Source: Lacticaseibacillus thailandensis DSM 22698 = JCM 13996
Lineage (GTDB): Bacteria > Bacillota > Bacilli > Lactobacillales > Lactobacillaceae
Length of the DNA: 64,000 bases
NCBI RefSeq assembly: GCF_001312865.1
Contig: NZ_BBER01000001.1
Location: 310,001 to 374,000 of the forward strand
Reading direction: 5' to 3'
In this document: piece after piece, positions 7,418 to 16,931 of the stretch
Numbering within the stretch: position 1 is the stretch's first letter
How the letters are laid out: each line of letters opens with the position of its first letter
Notes under the pieces: generated by a model
Seen by the model: only the letters and a program-made list of their open reading frames with translations
Told to the model about the DNA's origin: nothing
The model's database searches: none
Position numbers and translations under genes: made by a program

Positions 7418-8334
7418 ATGCAAACAGTGGTTGTTTATGGCAATAGTCCGACTACGACGGCGACCATCGCCGCGCTCATGCATTTGGATGATGGGTTGGT
7501 AGTGACGGTGCCGGACGATAGTAACGGGGCGTTGTTTAATGACCTCGTGGCTTTAGGAGGCATGGGGCATAACACACTGGCTAAGGCTACACCCAAAGTC
7601 GTGGCGGAGGCAGACCTGTTGGTGTTTACCGACACGCTACCCGCTGATGCGGATGCTGACGATGCGAATGCGCTCACGGCGGCTAACATCAAAATGGTGC
7701 GGGAGGCGCTCAATGGGGCCATGGCCAACGGTTTCACCGGTACCTTGTTGGTGGCCACCACGCGCGACGAGTTACTGACCTACTTTGCCCAACGCTTCTC
7801 GGGTGTCGCCAGTGATCACGTGTTGGGGGTCGGCACCGCGGCGCACAGCCTGTTTACGGCCAACCGCATTGCACAAGAACTTAATGTTCCGGTTCATAAC
7901 GTGGCCGTGGACGTGGTCGGCACCGCGACAGATTACCAGGTCTTGTGGAGTCGGGCGGCCGTTTCGACCGTGCCGTTACTCAGCATGGTGCAAAATGATG
8001 CCGCCAAGGTGAGTGCCGAAATCATTCAAACCGTTAACCGTGAATTGCAGCAATTTGCCGCTGGCATCGGTGCGGCGGTGACCGCGGATGTGGTTGCGCG
8101 GATTGCGGCGGTATTGTTGAGTACGCAGACCGACATCGTGCCGTTGACGTTGATCGATGGCACGGGGGCTGGCCTGACGGTAGTAGCGCGTCCGGCCGTG
8201 GTGGGTCGCCAGCACGTACAGGTATTGCCGCGCGTTGCCGGTGCCCAAGCTGAGGAGGAAGCCTCAAGGAGATTACGGACCGCGTCCTCGCGGCCATTCA
8301 TGACATTGAACATCAAAGTAACGGGAGCAAATAG
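7418..8334 (+). CDS. Lactate/malate-dehydrogenase-like protein lacking catalytic residues
   Basis: About 305 residues with the overall order of an L-LDH: an N-terminal beta-alpha nucleotide fold (VVVYGNSPTTTATIAALMHL), then GVGTAAHSLFTANR where LDH has GSGTxLDTARFR, and GTATDYQVLWSRA where LDH has GEHGDTxxPVWSHA. The substrate Arg, its partner Asp and the catalytic His are all missing, so normal dehydrogenase activity is unlikely. ATG 7418 follows GGGGAGGGG. TATAAT at 7382-7387 may be its -10 box. Near 8270 one A is missing (AAA read as AA); the corrected C-terminus ends at TAG 8332-8334, abutting the next ATG. Function unknown, possibly a NAD-sensing or structural paralogue. Confidence 0.7.
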
Positions 8335-8632
8335 ATGAAGGCAAATTATGGTTACCCGCTGGAACTTGATTGGACCACGGATGAAAAAAATTGCGGTGAC
8401 TACATTTCTGCAAATGGTTGAAGATGCCTATGAGCACGGCGTGAACCGGGACAACCTGTTAGCCGCCTATAATGCGTTTAAAAAGGTGGTCCCGGATAAA
8501 GCGGGCGAACGGCAGATCGACCGCGAATTTGAAGAGGTCTCAGACTATTCCACTTATCGAGCGATACAAGCGGCACGGCAGGGGGCTGGCAAGACGGTCC
8601 GGCTACGTGTGGATCACCGACGATCGAAGTAG
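8335..8632 (+). CDS. UPF0223 family protein (one frame break)
   Basis: The sequence begins MKANYGYPLELDWTTDE and continues with FLQMVEDAYEHGVNRDNLLAAY and KKVVPDKAGERQIDREFEEVSGY-like text, the pattern of the small UPF0223 (YktA) family of unknown function, about 95 residues. A run of seven A at 8384-8390 should be six: with seven, the frame stops early; with six, it joins the conserved remainder. Its ATG is directly after the stop of the LDH-like gene, so the two are co-transcribed. No biochemical role is known. Confidence 0.8.
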
Positions 8633-8719
8633 TCCAGCCGCCTGCTTGGTGTTATGCGTATGCCCGGCGGCGTGAATGTTATAAATGATTTCAGAAAGAT
8701 AGAAATGTTTTGACCGATG

Positions 8720-8728
8720 TGCTAAAAT
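8720..8728 (+). promoter_or_regulatory. Extended -10 element for typA
   Basis: TGC followed directly by TAAAAT (8723-8728) forms an extended -10. No good -35 is visible. It lies about 76 bases upstream of the typA start. Confidence 0.45.
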
Positions 8729-8803
8729 GATTAGCTGTATGCTGTGGCCGTTAAGTGGCTGAGCAAGCAGGCCACAACGGTCGAAAAGCGAAAGGAAGTT
8801 AAC

Positions 8804-10648
8804 ATGAAAACACGTGATGATATTCGGAATGTTGCCATCATTGCCCACGTCGACCACGGTAAGACGACGTTGGTTAACGAAATGCTGAAGCAATCCGATA
8901 CCTTACCAGAACACACCCAGATTGGGGACCGCGCGATGGATACTAACCCCATCGAAAAGGAACGTGGTATCACCATTCTGAGTAAGAACACCGCCGTTAA
9001 GTACGGTGATACAACCATTAACATTGTGGACACTCCAGGACACGCCGACTTCGGTGGTGAAGTGGAACGTATCATGAAGATGGTTGATGGGGTACTGCTG
9101 GTTGTTGATGCCTTTGAAGGCACGATGCCGCAGACCCGGTTCGTGCTGAAGAAAGCATTGGAGCAGCACCTGACCCCTGTGGTTGTCATCAACAAGATCG
9201 ACCGCCCAGGTGCCCGTCCTGCCGAAGTGCTGGATGAAGTACTGGAACTGTTCATCGACTTGGGTGCCGATGAAGACCAGCTGGAATTCCCAGTGGTTTA
9301 CACTTCCGCCATTAACGGGACTTCCAGTATGGACCCAGATGTTTCTACCCAGAAGCACACCATGAAGCCTGTCTTTGATACCATCATTAAGACGATTCCA
9401 GCGCCAGAAGACACCTCCGACCAGCCACTGCAGTTCCAAGTTTCGATGTTGGACTACAACGACTACGTTGGTCGTATCGGGATCGGCCGGGTCTTCCGGG
9501 GTACCATCAAGTTGGGTGACCAGGTTGCCCTGATCAAGAAGGATGGTTCTACGAAGAACTTCCGCGTCACGAAGATGTTTGGGTTCTTCGGTTTGAAGCG
9601 GATCGAGATCAAGGAAGCCAAAGCTGGTGACTTGATTGCCGTTTCCGGAATGGAAGATATCTTTGTTGGTGAAACCGTCACGGATCCGGAACATCCAGAA
9701 GCACTACCAATCTTGCGGATCGACGAACCAACTTTGCAGATGATTTTTGCCGCTAACGACAGTCCGTTTGCTGGTCGCGAGGGTGACCAGGTCACGGCTC
9801 GCAAGATCGAGGACCGTTTGAACCAGCAGTTGCAGACTGATGTCTCGCTGCGGGTGGAACCAACCGACACTGCTGGCCAGTGGGTCGTTTCTGGCCGTGG
9901 TGAATTGCACTTGTCTATCTTGGTTGAACAGATGCGGCGCGAAGGTTTTGAACTGCAGCTGGGGCGGCCACAGGTTATCTACCGCGAAATCAAGGGTGAA
10001 CTGTGCGAACCGTTCGAATCCGTCCAGATTGACACGCCAGACCAATACACTGGTGCCATCATTGACGCGATGGCTCAGCGTAAGGGCGAAATGAAGGACA
10101 TGGAAAACGAAGGTAATGGTCAGACCCGCATGGTCTTCCTGGTACCTTCACGTGGCTTGATCGGTTACTCGACTGAGTTCCTGTCCAGCACTGGTGGTTA
10201 CGGGATCATGAACCACTCCTTTGAAAAGTACGCACCGGTCATCAAGAACTGGAACCCAGGTCGTCAAAACGGGGCCCTGGTTTCCATCAATGCCGGGACC
10301 GCGACAACGTACTCACTACAGTCCGTTGAAGACCGCGGTCAGTTGTTCATTCCTGCTGGTACCGAAGTTTACGAAGGTATGATCGTGGGTCAAAACTCCC
10401 GTGATAACGACATTGCCGTTAACGTCACAAAGGGTAAGAACCTGACCAACACCCGTGCCGCTGGTAAGGACCACGCCGCTGCCATCAAGACGCCAAAGGA
10501 TCTGTCCCTGGAACAGTCCATTGAATTCTTGAATGACGACGAATATTGTGAAGTTACGCCAAAGAGCGTGCGTTTGCGTAAGAAGATTTTGAACACGAGC
10601 GAACGCCAAAAGGCTGACAAGCGGCGTAAGGCTGCTTCCAGCAAGTAA
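8804..10648 (+). CDS. typA: Ribosome-associated GTPase TypA/BipA
   Basis: TypA/BipA is a translational GTPase of the EF-G family that binds the 70S ribosome and helps ribosome assembly and stress adaptation. The 614-residue product has the P-loop [12 protein letters not shown], switch II DTPGHADFGGE, NKIDRPGARP, and the GRGELHLS and SRGLIGY stretches of the C-terminal domains. The frame is intact. ATG 8804 is preferred over an in-frame upstream start because AAAGGAAG lies just ahead of it. A strong terminator follows, so it appears to be a single-gene transcript. Confidence 0.96.
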   Translation: MKTRDDIRNVAIIAHVDHGKTTLVNEMLKQSDTLPEHTQIGDRAMDTNPIEKERGITILSKNTAVKYGDTTINIVDTPGHADFGGEVERIMKMVDGVLLVVDAFEGTMPQTRFVLKKALEQHLTPVVVINKIDRPGARPAEVLDEVLELFIDLGADEDQLEFPVVYTSAINGTSSMDPDVSTQKHTMKPVFDTIIKTIPAPEDTSDQPLQFQVSMLDYNDYVGRIGIGRVFRGTIKLGDQVALIKKDGSTKNFRVTKMFGFFGLKRIEIKEAKAGDLIAVSGMEDIFVGETVTDPEHPEALPILRIDEPTLQMIFAANDSPFAGREGDQVTARKIEDRLNQQLQTDVSLRVEPTDTAGQWVVSGRGELHLSILVEQMRREGFELQLGRPQVIYREIKGELCEPFESVQIDTPDQYTGAIIDAMAQRKGEMKDMENEGNGQTRMVFLVPSRGLIGYSTEFLSSTGGYGIMNHSFEKYAPVIKNWNPGRQNGALVSINAGTATTYSLQSVEDRGQLFIPAGTEVYEGMIVGQNSRDNDIAVNVTKGKNLTNTRAAGKDHAAAIKTPKDLSLEQSIEFLNDDEYCEVTPKSVRLRKKILNTSERQKADKRRKAASSK

Positions 10649-10664
10649 CCAAATGAGCATTGAT

Positions 10665-10697
10665 AGAGCCACCCGCCAACGGGTGGCTCTTTTTTTG
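10665..10697 (+). terminator. typA terminator
   Basis: AGAGCCACCCG (10665-10675) and CGGGTGGCTCT (10680-10690) form a perfect 11-bp stem with a four-base loop and a T run. Classic Rho-independent terminator. Confidence 0.95.
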
Positions 10698-10796
10698 CGT
10701 GCGGGGTGAACGGTGCACGCTGATTTTGTAGCGATTCCATAACGTTCACTGTGTGGTGACGTTACCTTACCCCTGGGTTCCGCGCGGGGGTACATA

Positions 10797-10805
10797 TGCT
10801 ATAAT
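10797..10805 (+). promoter_or_regulatory. Extended -10 promoter for ftsW
   Basis: TGC TATAAT at 10797-10805 is a perfect extended -10. The -35 region is weak, as often with extended -10 promoters. The ftsW start is about 37 bases downstream. Confidence 0.7.
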
Positions 10806-10841
10806 TGTGTGTATTATTATGGTTTAAAAAGGAGACCGAAA

Positions 10842-12050
10842 TTGGGTCCAAAACGTGCTTACATAGATTTATACGTGCTGGTACCTTACGTGGTACTGTG
10901 CCTATTCAGTATCGTCATGGTGTATTCCGCCAGTGGTGACTATATTCACATGCAAATGGGCCTGAGCACAACGGCGTACATGTGGAAGCAAATGGTATTC
11001 GTGGCGGTCGGCTTTGTGCTGTGTGGACTTACGTTCATGCTGAAGCTCAAACTGCTCCGCAAACCTGGCTTGCTGGGTGGCGGGATGCTCGTGACCATTG
11101 GTTTGTTGGTGTACTTACTGATCAAGGGTAAGGTCAACCCGTCTTCAGCCATCAACGGGGCAAGTTCCTGGATCCCCGTGGGGCCCATTAACATCCAGCC
11201 GTCCGAAATTGCCAAGTTACTGTTGGTACTCTACTTAGCGCACATGTTTACTCGCCGTGAACGTGACCTCAATCCTGGGTCATTGATGGGTTCTGCCAAG
11301 GTGCTACGCGCGCCCTTACTGATGGTGATGGTCATCTTGGCGTTGGTGCTACTCCAACCGGATACTGGTGGGGCGGCGATTCTCATGACGATTATCTTTG
11401 TCATGGTGTTTGCGAGCGGTTTGCGTTGGCAGATGGGCCTGGGCTTTATTGCCTTGGGTTTTGGCGTTCTGGGGGGCGGTTATTACTTGCTCATCACACG
11501 GATGCACGGTTTCCTGGCGACGCATTATCAGGGGCGCCGGCTATTGGCCGTCTTGCACCCCTTTGCCATGCAGAGAGTTGAAGGCAAACAGTTAGTTAAT
11601 TCCATGTACGCCATCAATCATGGTGGCCTGTTCGGCGTGGGCTTGGGCAACGGTACCATCAAGCTCGGGTACCTACCTGAACCGTACACCGACTTTATTT
11701 TGTCGGTCATTACTGAAGAACTAGGAATTTTGGGTGGAATTATCGTAGTGGGGATGATTTTCTTCATTGTTTGGCGGACAATGTTAGTGGGTATCAGGGC
11801 GCGTTCCACGTACAAAGCGTTATTGATGTACGGAATTGCGACGATGCTGTTCGTTCAAACCACCTTCAATGTTGGTGGTGTGGTCGGCGTGTTGCCCATT
11901 ACTGGGGTGACACTACCGTTTATTAGTTATGGCGGTTCTAGTTTATTGATTTTGTCTGTTGCTATCGGAATCGTGCTCAACGTGAGTGCGACGGAAAAAC
12001 GTGACCGGTTAGCGGGCGTCACCGCTAGCGGCCAGTTAGATGTGCGTTAG
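10842..12050 (+). CDS. ftsW: FtsW-type SEDS peptidoglycan polymerase
   Basis: SEDS proteins are multi-pass membrane glycosyltransferases that polymerise lipid II; FtsW works at the division septum with a class B PBP. The product is about 402 residues with roughly ten membrane helices. It carries SSWIPVGPINIQPSE, TEELGILGG and TGVTLPFISYGGSS, which are SEDS hallmarks. The start is TTG 10842, eight bases after AAAAGGAG; the frame stays open 33 bases upstream but that would include the RBS. In many lactobacilli this ftsW copy lies just ahead of pyc, as here. RodA is the alternative, but the genomic position favours FtsW. Confidence 0.88.
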   Translation: MGPKRAYIDLYVLVPYVVLCLFSIVMVYSASGDYIHMQMGLSTTAYMWKQMVFVAVGFVLCGLTFMLKLKLLRKPGLLGGGMLVTIGLLVYLLIKGKVNPSSAINGASSWIPVGPINIQPSEIAKLLLVLYLAHMFTRRERDLNPGSLMGSAKVLRAPLLMVMVILALVLLQPDTGGAAILMTIIFVMVFASGLRWQMGLGFIALGFGVLGGGYYLLITRMHGFLATHYQGRRLLAVLHPFAMQRVEGKQLVNSMYAINHGGLFGVGLGNGTIKLGYLPEPYTDFILSVITEELGILGGIIVVGMIFFIVWRTMLVGIRARSTYKALLMYGIATMLFVQTTFNVGGVVGVLPITGVTLPFISYGGSSLLILSVAIGIVLNVSATEKRDRLAGVTASGQLDVR

Positions 12051-12109
12051 TAACAATGGTGGGCGTTGCCTTTGGACAGCACGCACCAGTTCATGATTAA
12101 GGAGGCACG

Positions 12110-15100
12110 ATGATGCAAAAGGTGTTGGTAGCCAACCGTGGGGAAATTGCGATTCGCATTTTCCGTGCGTGTCAAGAACTCGGTTTACGCACGGTCGGTA
12201 TATACGCCGCTGAGGACAGCTTATCTTTGCACCGGTTCAAGGCCGACGAGAGTTATCAAGTCGGCAAGGGGCGCGAAGCGGTGGCTGCTTACCTAGACAT
12301 GGATGATATTATTCGGATTGCCAAGCAGTCCGGTGCGGATGCGATTCACCCCGGCTACGGCTTACTGAGTGAAAACGCGGAATTTGCCCGCAAGGTGCGG
12401 GCGGCCGGGTTGACTTTCGTGGGCCCACAGACCGAGTTGTTGGAAACGTTTGGCGACAAGGTGGCGGCAAAGGCGGCCGCCGTGGCGCACGGGCTGACGG
12501 TCATCCCGGGGACGCCTGAGCTACCCGCGACTTTGACGAGATTGAGGCCTTCGCCGAGAAACACGGTTCCCGCTCATGCTCAAATCCGCCAGTGGTGGCG
12601 GTGGCCGGGGGATGCGCATCGTGCATTCGGACGCCGAGTTACGCAAGGTATACCCAGTCGCGGCTTCGGAAGCGCTGACCAGCTTTGGTGATGACCGGAT
12701 GTACGTGGAGCGTTACCTGCAACACGCCAAGCACGTGGAGGTGCAGGTAGTTGGCGATAGCACGGACACCTCGTTCACTTGTTTGAACGTGATTGTTCTG
12801 TCCAGCGGCGGAACCAGAAGGTGGTCGAAATTGCCCCCGCAGTCGGATTGCCACAAGCCCTGCGCGACCGGATATGCACGGCAGCGGCTCACTTTATGGC
12901 CGCAATGCACTACGAAAATGCCGGGACGATCGAGTTTCTCGTTGAGGGGGACAAGTTTTACTTCATTGAAGTTAACCCACGGGTTCAGGTCGAGCACACC
13001 GTTACCGAGGCGATTACGGGGCTCGACATTGTGCAGGCGCAGTTGCAGGTAGCTGCTGGTGCCGACCTGTTCGCTGATATCGGTTGGCCCCACCAGAAGG
13101 ATTTGACCTTCCGGGGAGCGGCCATCCAGTGCCGGATCACGACTGAAGATGCGCAGAACGATTTCCTGCCGGATACCGGGACGATTTTGACGTACCGTTC
13201 ACCGGGTGGTTTTGGTGTGCGGTTGGACGGCGGTAATGCTTACGCGGGTGCCGAGATCACGCCGTACTTTGATTCATTACTGGTGAAGGTCAGCGTGTCC
13301 GGATTTAACTTCCAACAAGCGTGTGCCAAGATGCACCGCGTCCTGCACGAATTTAAGATTATTGGCGTCAAGACCAACCTGCCGTTTTTGGAGCAGGTGA
13401 TCACACACCCAACGTTTACGAGTGGCCAAGCAACGACCACCTTCATTGACGAGACGCCAGCGCTGTTTGATTTTGAGGCGCCAAAGCATATTTCTAACCA
13501 GGTTTTGAATTACGTCGGCAAGATTACCGTCAACGGGTTCCCTGGCCAGGAGCACAAGGCCCAGCAAAGCTTTCCTAAGCTGCAGTACCGGGCTCACGTG
13601 GAGGCGTCAAAGCGACGCAACCAGACCTTGTGGCTATGTTGCACGACCAGGGGGCCGGTGCGGTCGCCAAGTGGGTACAGCAACAGCCACAATTACTGCT
13701 CACGGACACCTCGTTCCGTGATGCGCACCAGTCGCTTTTTGCCACGCGGATGCGCACGGCTGACATGCTGCGCGTCGCCCCTGATTACGGGCGCGCCTTC
13801 CCGAACCTCTTCTCCGCTGAAATGTGGGGTGGGGCGACGTTTGACGTGGCCTACCGCTTCCTGGCTGAGGACCCCTGGGCCCGTCTGGCCGCTTTGCGTA
13901 AAGCCATGCCGAACACGCTCTTACAGATGCTGTTCCGGGGTAGTAACGCGGTTGGTTACAAGAACTACCCGGACAACGTGATCAAGAGCTTCATTGCTGA
14001 AGCGGCCCGCACGGGGATCGACTTGTTCCGCATCTTTGACAGTTTCAACTGGTTACCACAGTTGCAGCCCAGCATCGAGGCCGTCAAGGAAACGGGCAAG
14101 ATTGCGGAGGCCACGATTTGTTATACCGGGGATATTCTCGGTTCTGCGCACCCGCATTACGACCTGAAATACTACGTTGATTTAGCCAAAGAGTTAGCGA
14201 ACACTGGGGCTGACATTATCGCCGTGAAGGACATGGCAGCCTTGCTGAAGCCAGAAGCCGCCCGTGTCTTGATCAGTGCTTTGAAAGATGCGGTGGACCT
14301 GCCAATTCATCTGCACACGCACGACACGACCGGTAACGGGGGTGGCAACTTATGTTGCCGCCGCTAAGGCCGGTGTCGATGTCGTTGACGTGGCCCAATC
14401 GGCAGTGGCTGGTACTACCAGCCAGCCAAGCATGGAGAGCTTGTACTACGCGCTGGCCGGCAACGAACGGCAGCCTGATTTGAACATTCAGCATGCAGAA
14501 TTGATTGACGATTACTTCCGGGACGTGCGGCCCTACTACAACAACTTCGCCAACCGCGTTACTGGTCCGTTGACCCGGGTCTATCAGGTAGAAATGCCTG
14601 GTGGGCAGTACTCTAACCTGCAGCAGCAGGCGAAGAGCATGGGCATTGACGATTTCAATACCGTCATGGATATGTACGAACAGGTTAACGACATGTTTGG
14701 TGACCTGATCAAAGTAACACCGAGTTCCAAAGTAGTGGGTGACATGGCCCTGTTCATGTTGCAGCAACACCTCACGCCGGACGACGTGATGGAGCGCGGC
14801 GACCACATCGACTTCCCAGAGTCCGTGGTGGCGTTCTTCCGTGGCGAATTGGGGCAACCGCCGTTTGGGTTCCCCAAGAAGTTGCAGCAAATTATTCTGC
14901 ACGGTGCCAAGCCGTTGACACAACGGCCAGGTGAGGTCGAACCTCCAGCTGACTTTGACAAGGTGGCCAAGCAGTTGCAGGATGAGGGTGTTGCGCACCC
15001 GAATCAACAACAGATTCTGAGTGCGATTTTGTACCCAGAGGTTTATGCCGACTACCGGAAACGTCAGGCTGAGTTTGGTCCGGTCACGGCGCTGGACACC

Positions 15101-15538
15101 CCGGTATTCTTCCAGGGGTTACACGTCGGTCAGCAGACGGCGGTGACCGTTGCGCCGGGGCGGACGTACGTGGTTCGGCTGGACACGATCGGTGACCCCG
15201 ACGCCGCTGGGTTGCGGATGTTGTACTTCACCGTTAACGGTCAAAAGCGTCAGATCACGGTTCGTGACGAGGCGGTCGGACATTCAGCTGGTAGCGTTCA
15301 GTTTGCGGACCCGGTCGATAAGCACCAAGTTGCGGCCCCCATGGGTGGTCGGGTACTGGAAGTCAAAGTCCAGTCCGGTGACCAGGTGGCCGAGGGGGAT
15401 GAACTGTTTGTCTCCGAAGCCATGAAGATGGAGACCGTGGTGCACGCGCAGGTTGCGGGTACGGTCAGTCACGTGTACGTCAATAGTGGCGACACGGTGG
15501 CATCCGGCCAGTTACTGGCTAGGATTCAAGCACAATAA
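12110..15538 (+). CDS. pyc: Pyruvate carboxylase (five inferred indels)
   Basis: Pyruvate carboxylase makes oxaloacetate from pyruvate, bicarbonate and ATP, feeding aspartate synthesis. Corrected length is about 1143 residues, the normal size. Domains in order: biotin carboxylase (KVLVANRGEIAIR, SASGGGGRGMRI, EVNPRVQVEHTVTE), carboxyltransferase (TDTSFRDAHQSLFATRMRT) and a biotinyl domain with the biotin-acceptor Lys in SEAMKMET. Frame breaks lie near 12533 (one C lost), 12570 (one T lost), 12752 (one C lost), 13606 (one A lost) and 14341 (one G gained). They sum to minus three, so the gene ends in frame. All are in homopolymers and I treat them as sequence errors. Confidence 0.93.
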
Positions 15539-15562
15539 TTTTGTAATTAAAGGAATGAGAAG

Positions 15563-15890
15563 ATGCTCACAGTAAAGGACCGACTAGGAATAGCAGTATG
15601 GTTATATTCCATGCGGCAGGTGCGGCAGTTACGCCGCTACGGCACGGTGATGTACACCACCAAAAAAACTGAAGTATGCGGTTCTATACGTGGATCGTGA
15701 TCAGGCGGACGCCACGGTCGATAAGTTAAAGCATTTACGGTTCGTCAAGGACGCCGAAGTTTCCCATCGGCCGGAGCTAGACCTGACCTTTAGTGGTTCC
15801 TTGGGTGATCCGGAGGCGCGGCGCTACGCCGATGAGTTCCCGCCGGATGAACATGGTTACGAAGAGGAGACGCAGCATGAGGGTCGTTAG
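15563..15890 (+). CDS. ylbG: YlbG family protein (DUF2129), one frame break
   Basis: The product is about 108 residues. It opens MLTVKDRLGIAVWLYSMRQVRQLRRYG and continues, after correction of a run of seven A near 15661 to six, with LKYAVLYVDRDQADATVDKL. This matches the small YlbG/DUF2129 family, a cytoplasmic protein of unknown function that sits before rsmD (ylbH) and coaD in Bacillus and lactobacilli. The ATG at 15563 has a weak AAAGGA upstream. The end overlaps the rsmD start by 14 bases, implying translational coupling. Confidence 0.85.
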
Positions 15891-16437
15891 TGGTGAATTT
15901 CGTGGTCGCCGGCTCAACATGGTGCCAGGGGACACCACCCGGCCCACCGCCGATAAGGTGAAGGAGTCCATTTTTAACATGGTTGGCCCTTATTTTGAGG
16001 GTGGCCAGGCGTTGGACTTGTATGCGGGCACTGGTGGTTTGGGCATCGAAGCCGTTTCGCGCGGCATGGACCACGCAACTTTGGTGGATTCGGCCTACCA
16101 AGCAGTTAAGACCATCAAGCAAAACGTGCAGTTACTCAAAGCGGCGGACCGGTTTACGGTCATCAAACGCTCGGTACAGGCGGCCTGTACAGCCCTGGCC
16201 GCGGAGCACCAGCAGTTTGACCTCGTGTTGATGGATCCACCGTACACCCAGCAACGGGTGTTGACTGAACTGGCTAACTTCGTCCAGCTCGACCTACTCA
16301 AACCTGGTGCCACCGTGGTGGTTGAAACGGGCATGGACGTACAGTATCCGGACGCGATTACTGGTTACCGAATTCGCCGGTTGCAAACCTACAAAGTTGC
16401 CCAGGTGTTGGTACTGGAAAGGAATGAGGACGCATGA
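15877..16437 (+). CDS. rsmD: 16S rRNA (guanine(966)-N2)-methyltransferase
   Basis: RsmD methylates G966 of 16S rRNA using S-adenosylmethionine. The 186-residue product starts MRVVSGEFRGRRL, has the SAM-binding LDLYAGTGGLGIEA and the catalytic MDPPY motif. The ATG at 15877 gives the standard N-terminus and follows GAGGAG in the end of ylbG. It overlaps coaD by four bases (ATGA). Order ylbG-rsmD-coaD-ylbL is conserved in Firmicutes. Confidence 0.94.
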   Translation: MRVVSGEFRGRRLNMVPGDTTRPTADKVKESIFNMVGPYFEGGQALDLYAGTGGLGIEAVSRGMDHATLVDSAYQAVKTIKQNVQLLKAADRFTVIKRSVQAACTALAAEHQQFDLVLMDPPYTQQRVLTELANFVQLDLLKPGATVVVETGMDVQYPDAITGYRIRRLQTYKVAQVLVLERNEDA

Positions 16438-16931
16438 CTGAACGTATCGCCATTTTTCCCGGCAGCTTTGACCCGTTCACGAACGGGCACTTGGACACGG
16501 TGCGCCGGGCTAGCGCCATCTTTGACCGGGTCGTGGTCGCCGTGATGACCAACACGAGTAAGCAACCGCTGTTTAGCGCGTCCGAAAAGACGGCGTTGAT
16601 CGCGGGTGCGCTTGTGGGGCTGCCTAATGTGTCGGTGGTGGCGCAGTCGGCGGCTTTGACCGTTGACTTTGCGCGCCACCTACACGCGCAGTTCATTGTC
16701 CGTGGTTTGCGTAACGTGCAGGATTTCAGCTATGAGAACGATATCGCGGCAGTCAATGCGCGGTTAGCGCCTGACATTCAGACGGTGCTGTTGCCGGCCA
16801 AGCCGGAATATGCAGCGATTTCGTCGTCGATTATTAAGGAAGTCGCCGCGTTTGGCGGTGATGTCAGTACCATGGTGCCCGCAAACGTGGCGCGCGCCTT
16901 GCAGCAGAAGCTAGGAGGGACCATTCAGTGA
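16434..16931 (+). CDS. coaD: Phosphopantetheine adenylyltransferase
   Basis: CoaD transfers AMP from ATP to 4'-phosphopantetheine in coenzyme A synthesis. The 165-residue product has the nucleotidyltransferase signature PGSFDPFTNGHLD near the N-terminus, the conserved RGLRNVQDFSYE segment and the ISSSIIKEVA motif. The frame is intact. Its start overlaps the rsmD stop and its stop overlaps the ylbL start, so four genes form a tight operon. Confidence 0.96.
   Translation: MTERIAIFPGSFDPFTNGHLDTVRRASAIFDRVVVAVMTNTSKQPLFSASEKTALIAGALVGLPNVSVVAQSAALTVDFARHLHAQFIVRGLRNVQDFSYENDIAAVNARLAPDIQTVLLPAKPEYAAISSSIIKEVAAFGGDVSTMVPANVARALQQKLGGTIQ

Noticed and set aside
8903-9694. 263-codon open frame antisense to typA
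   Set aside because: Shadow of typA codon bias; no RBS or domain.
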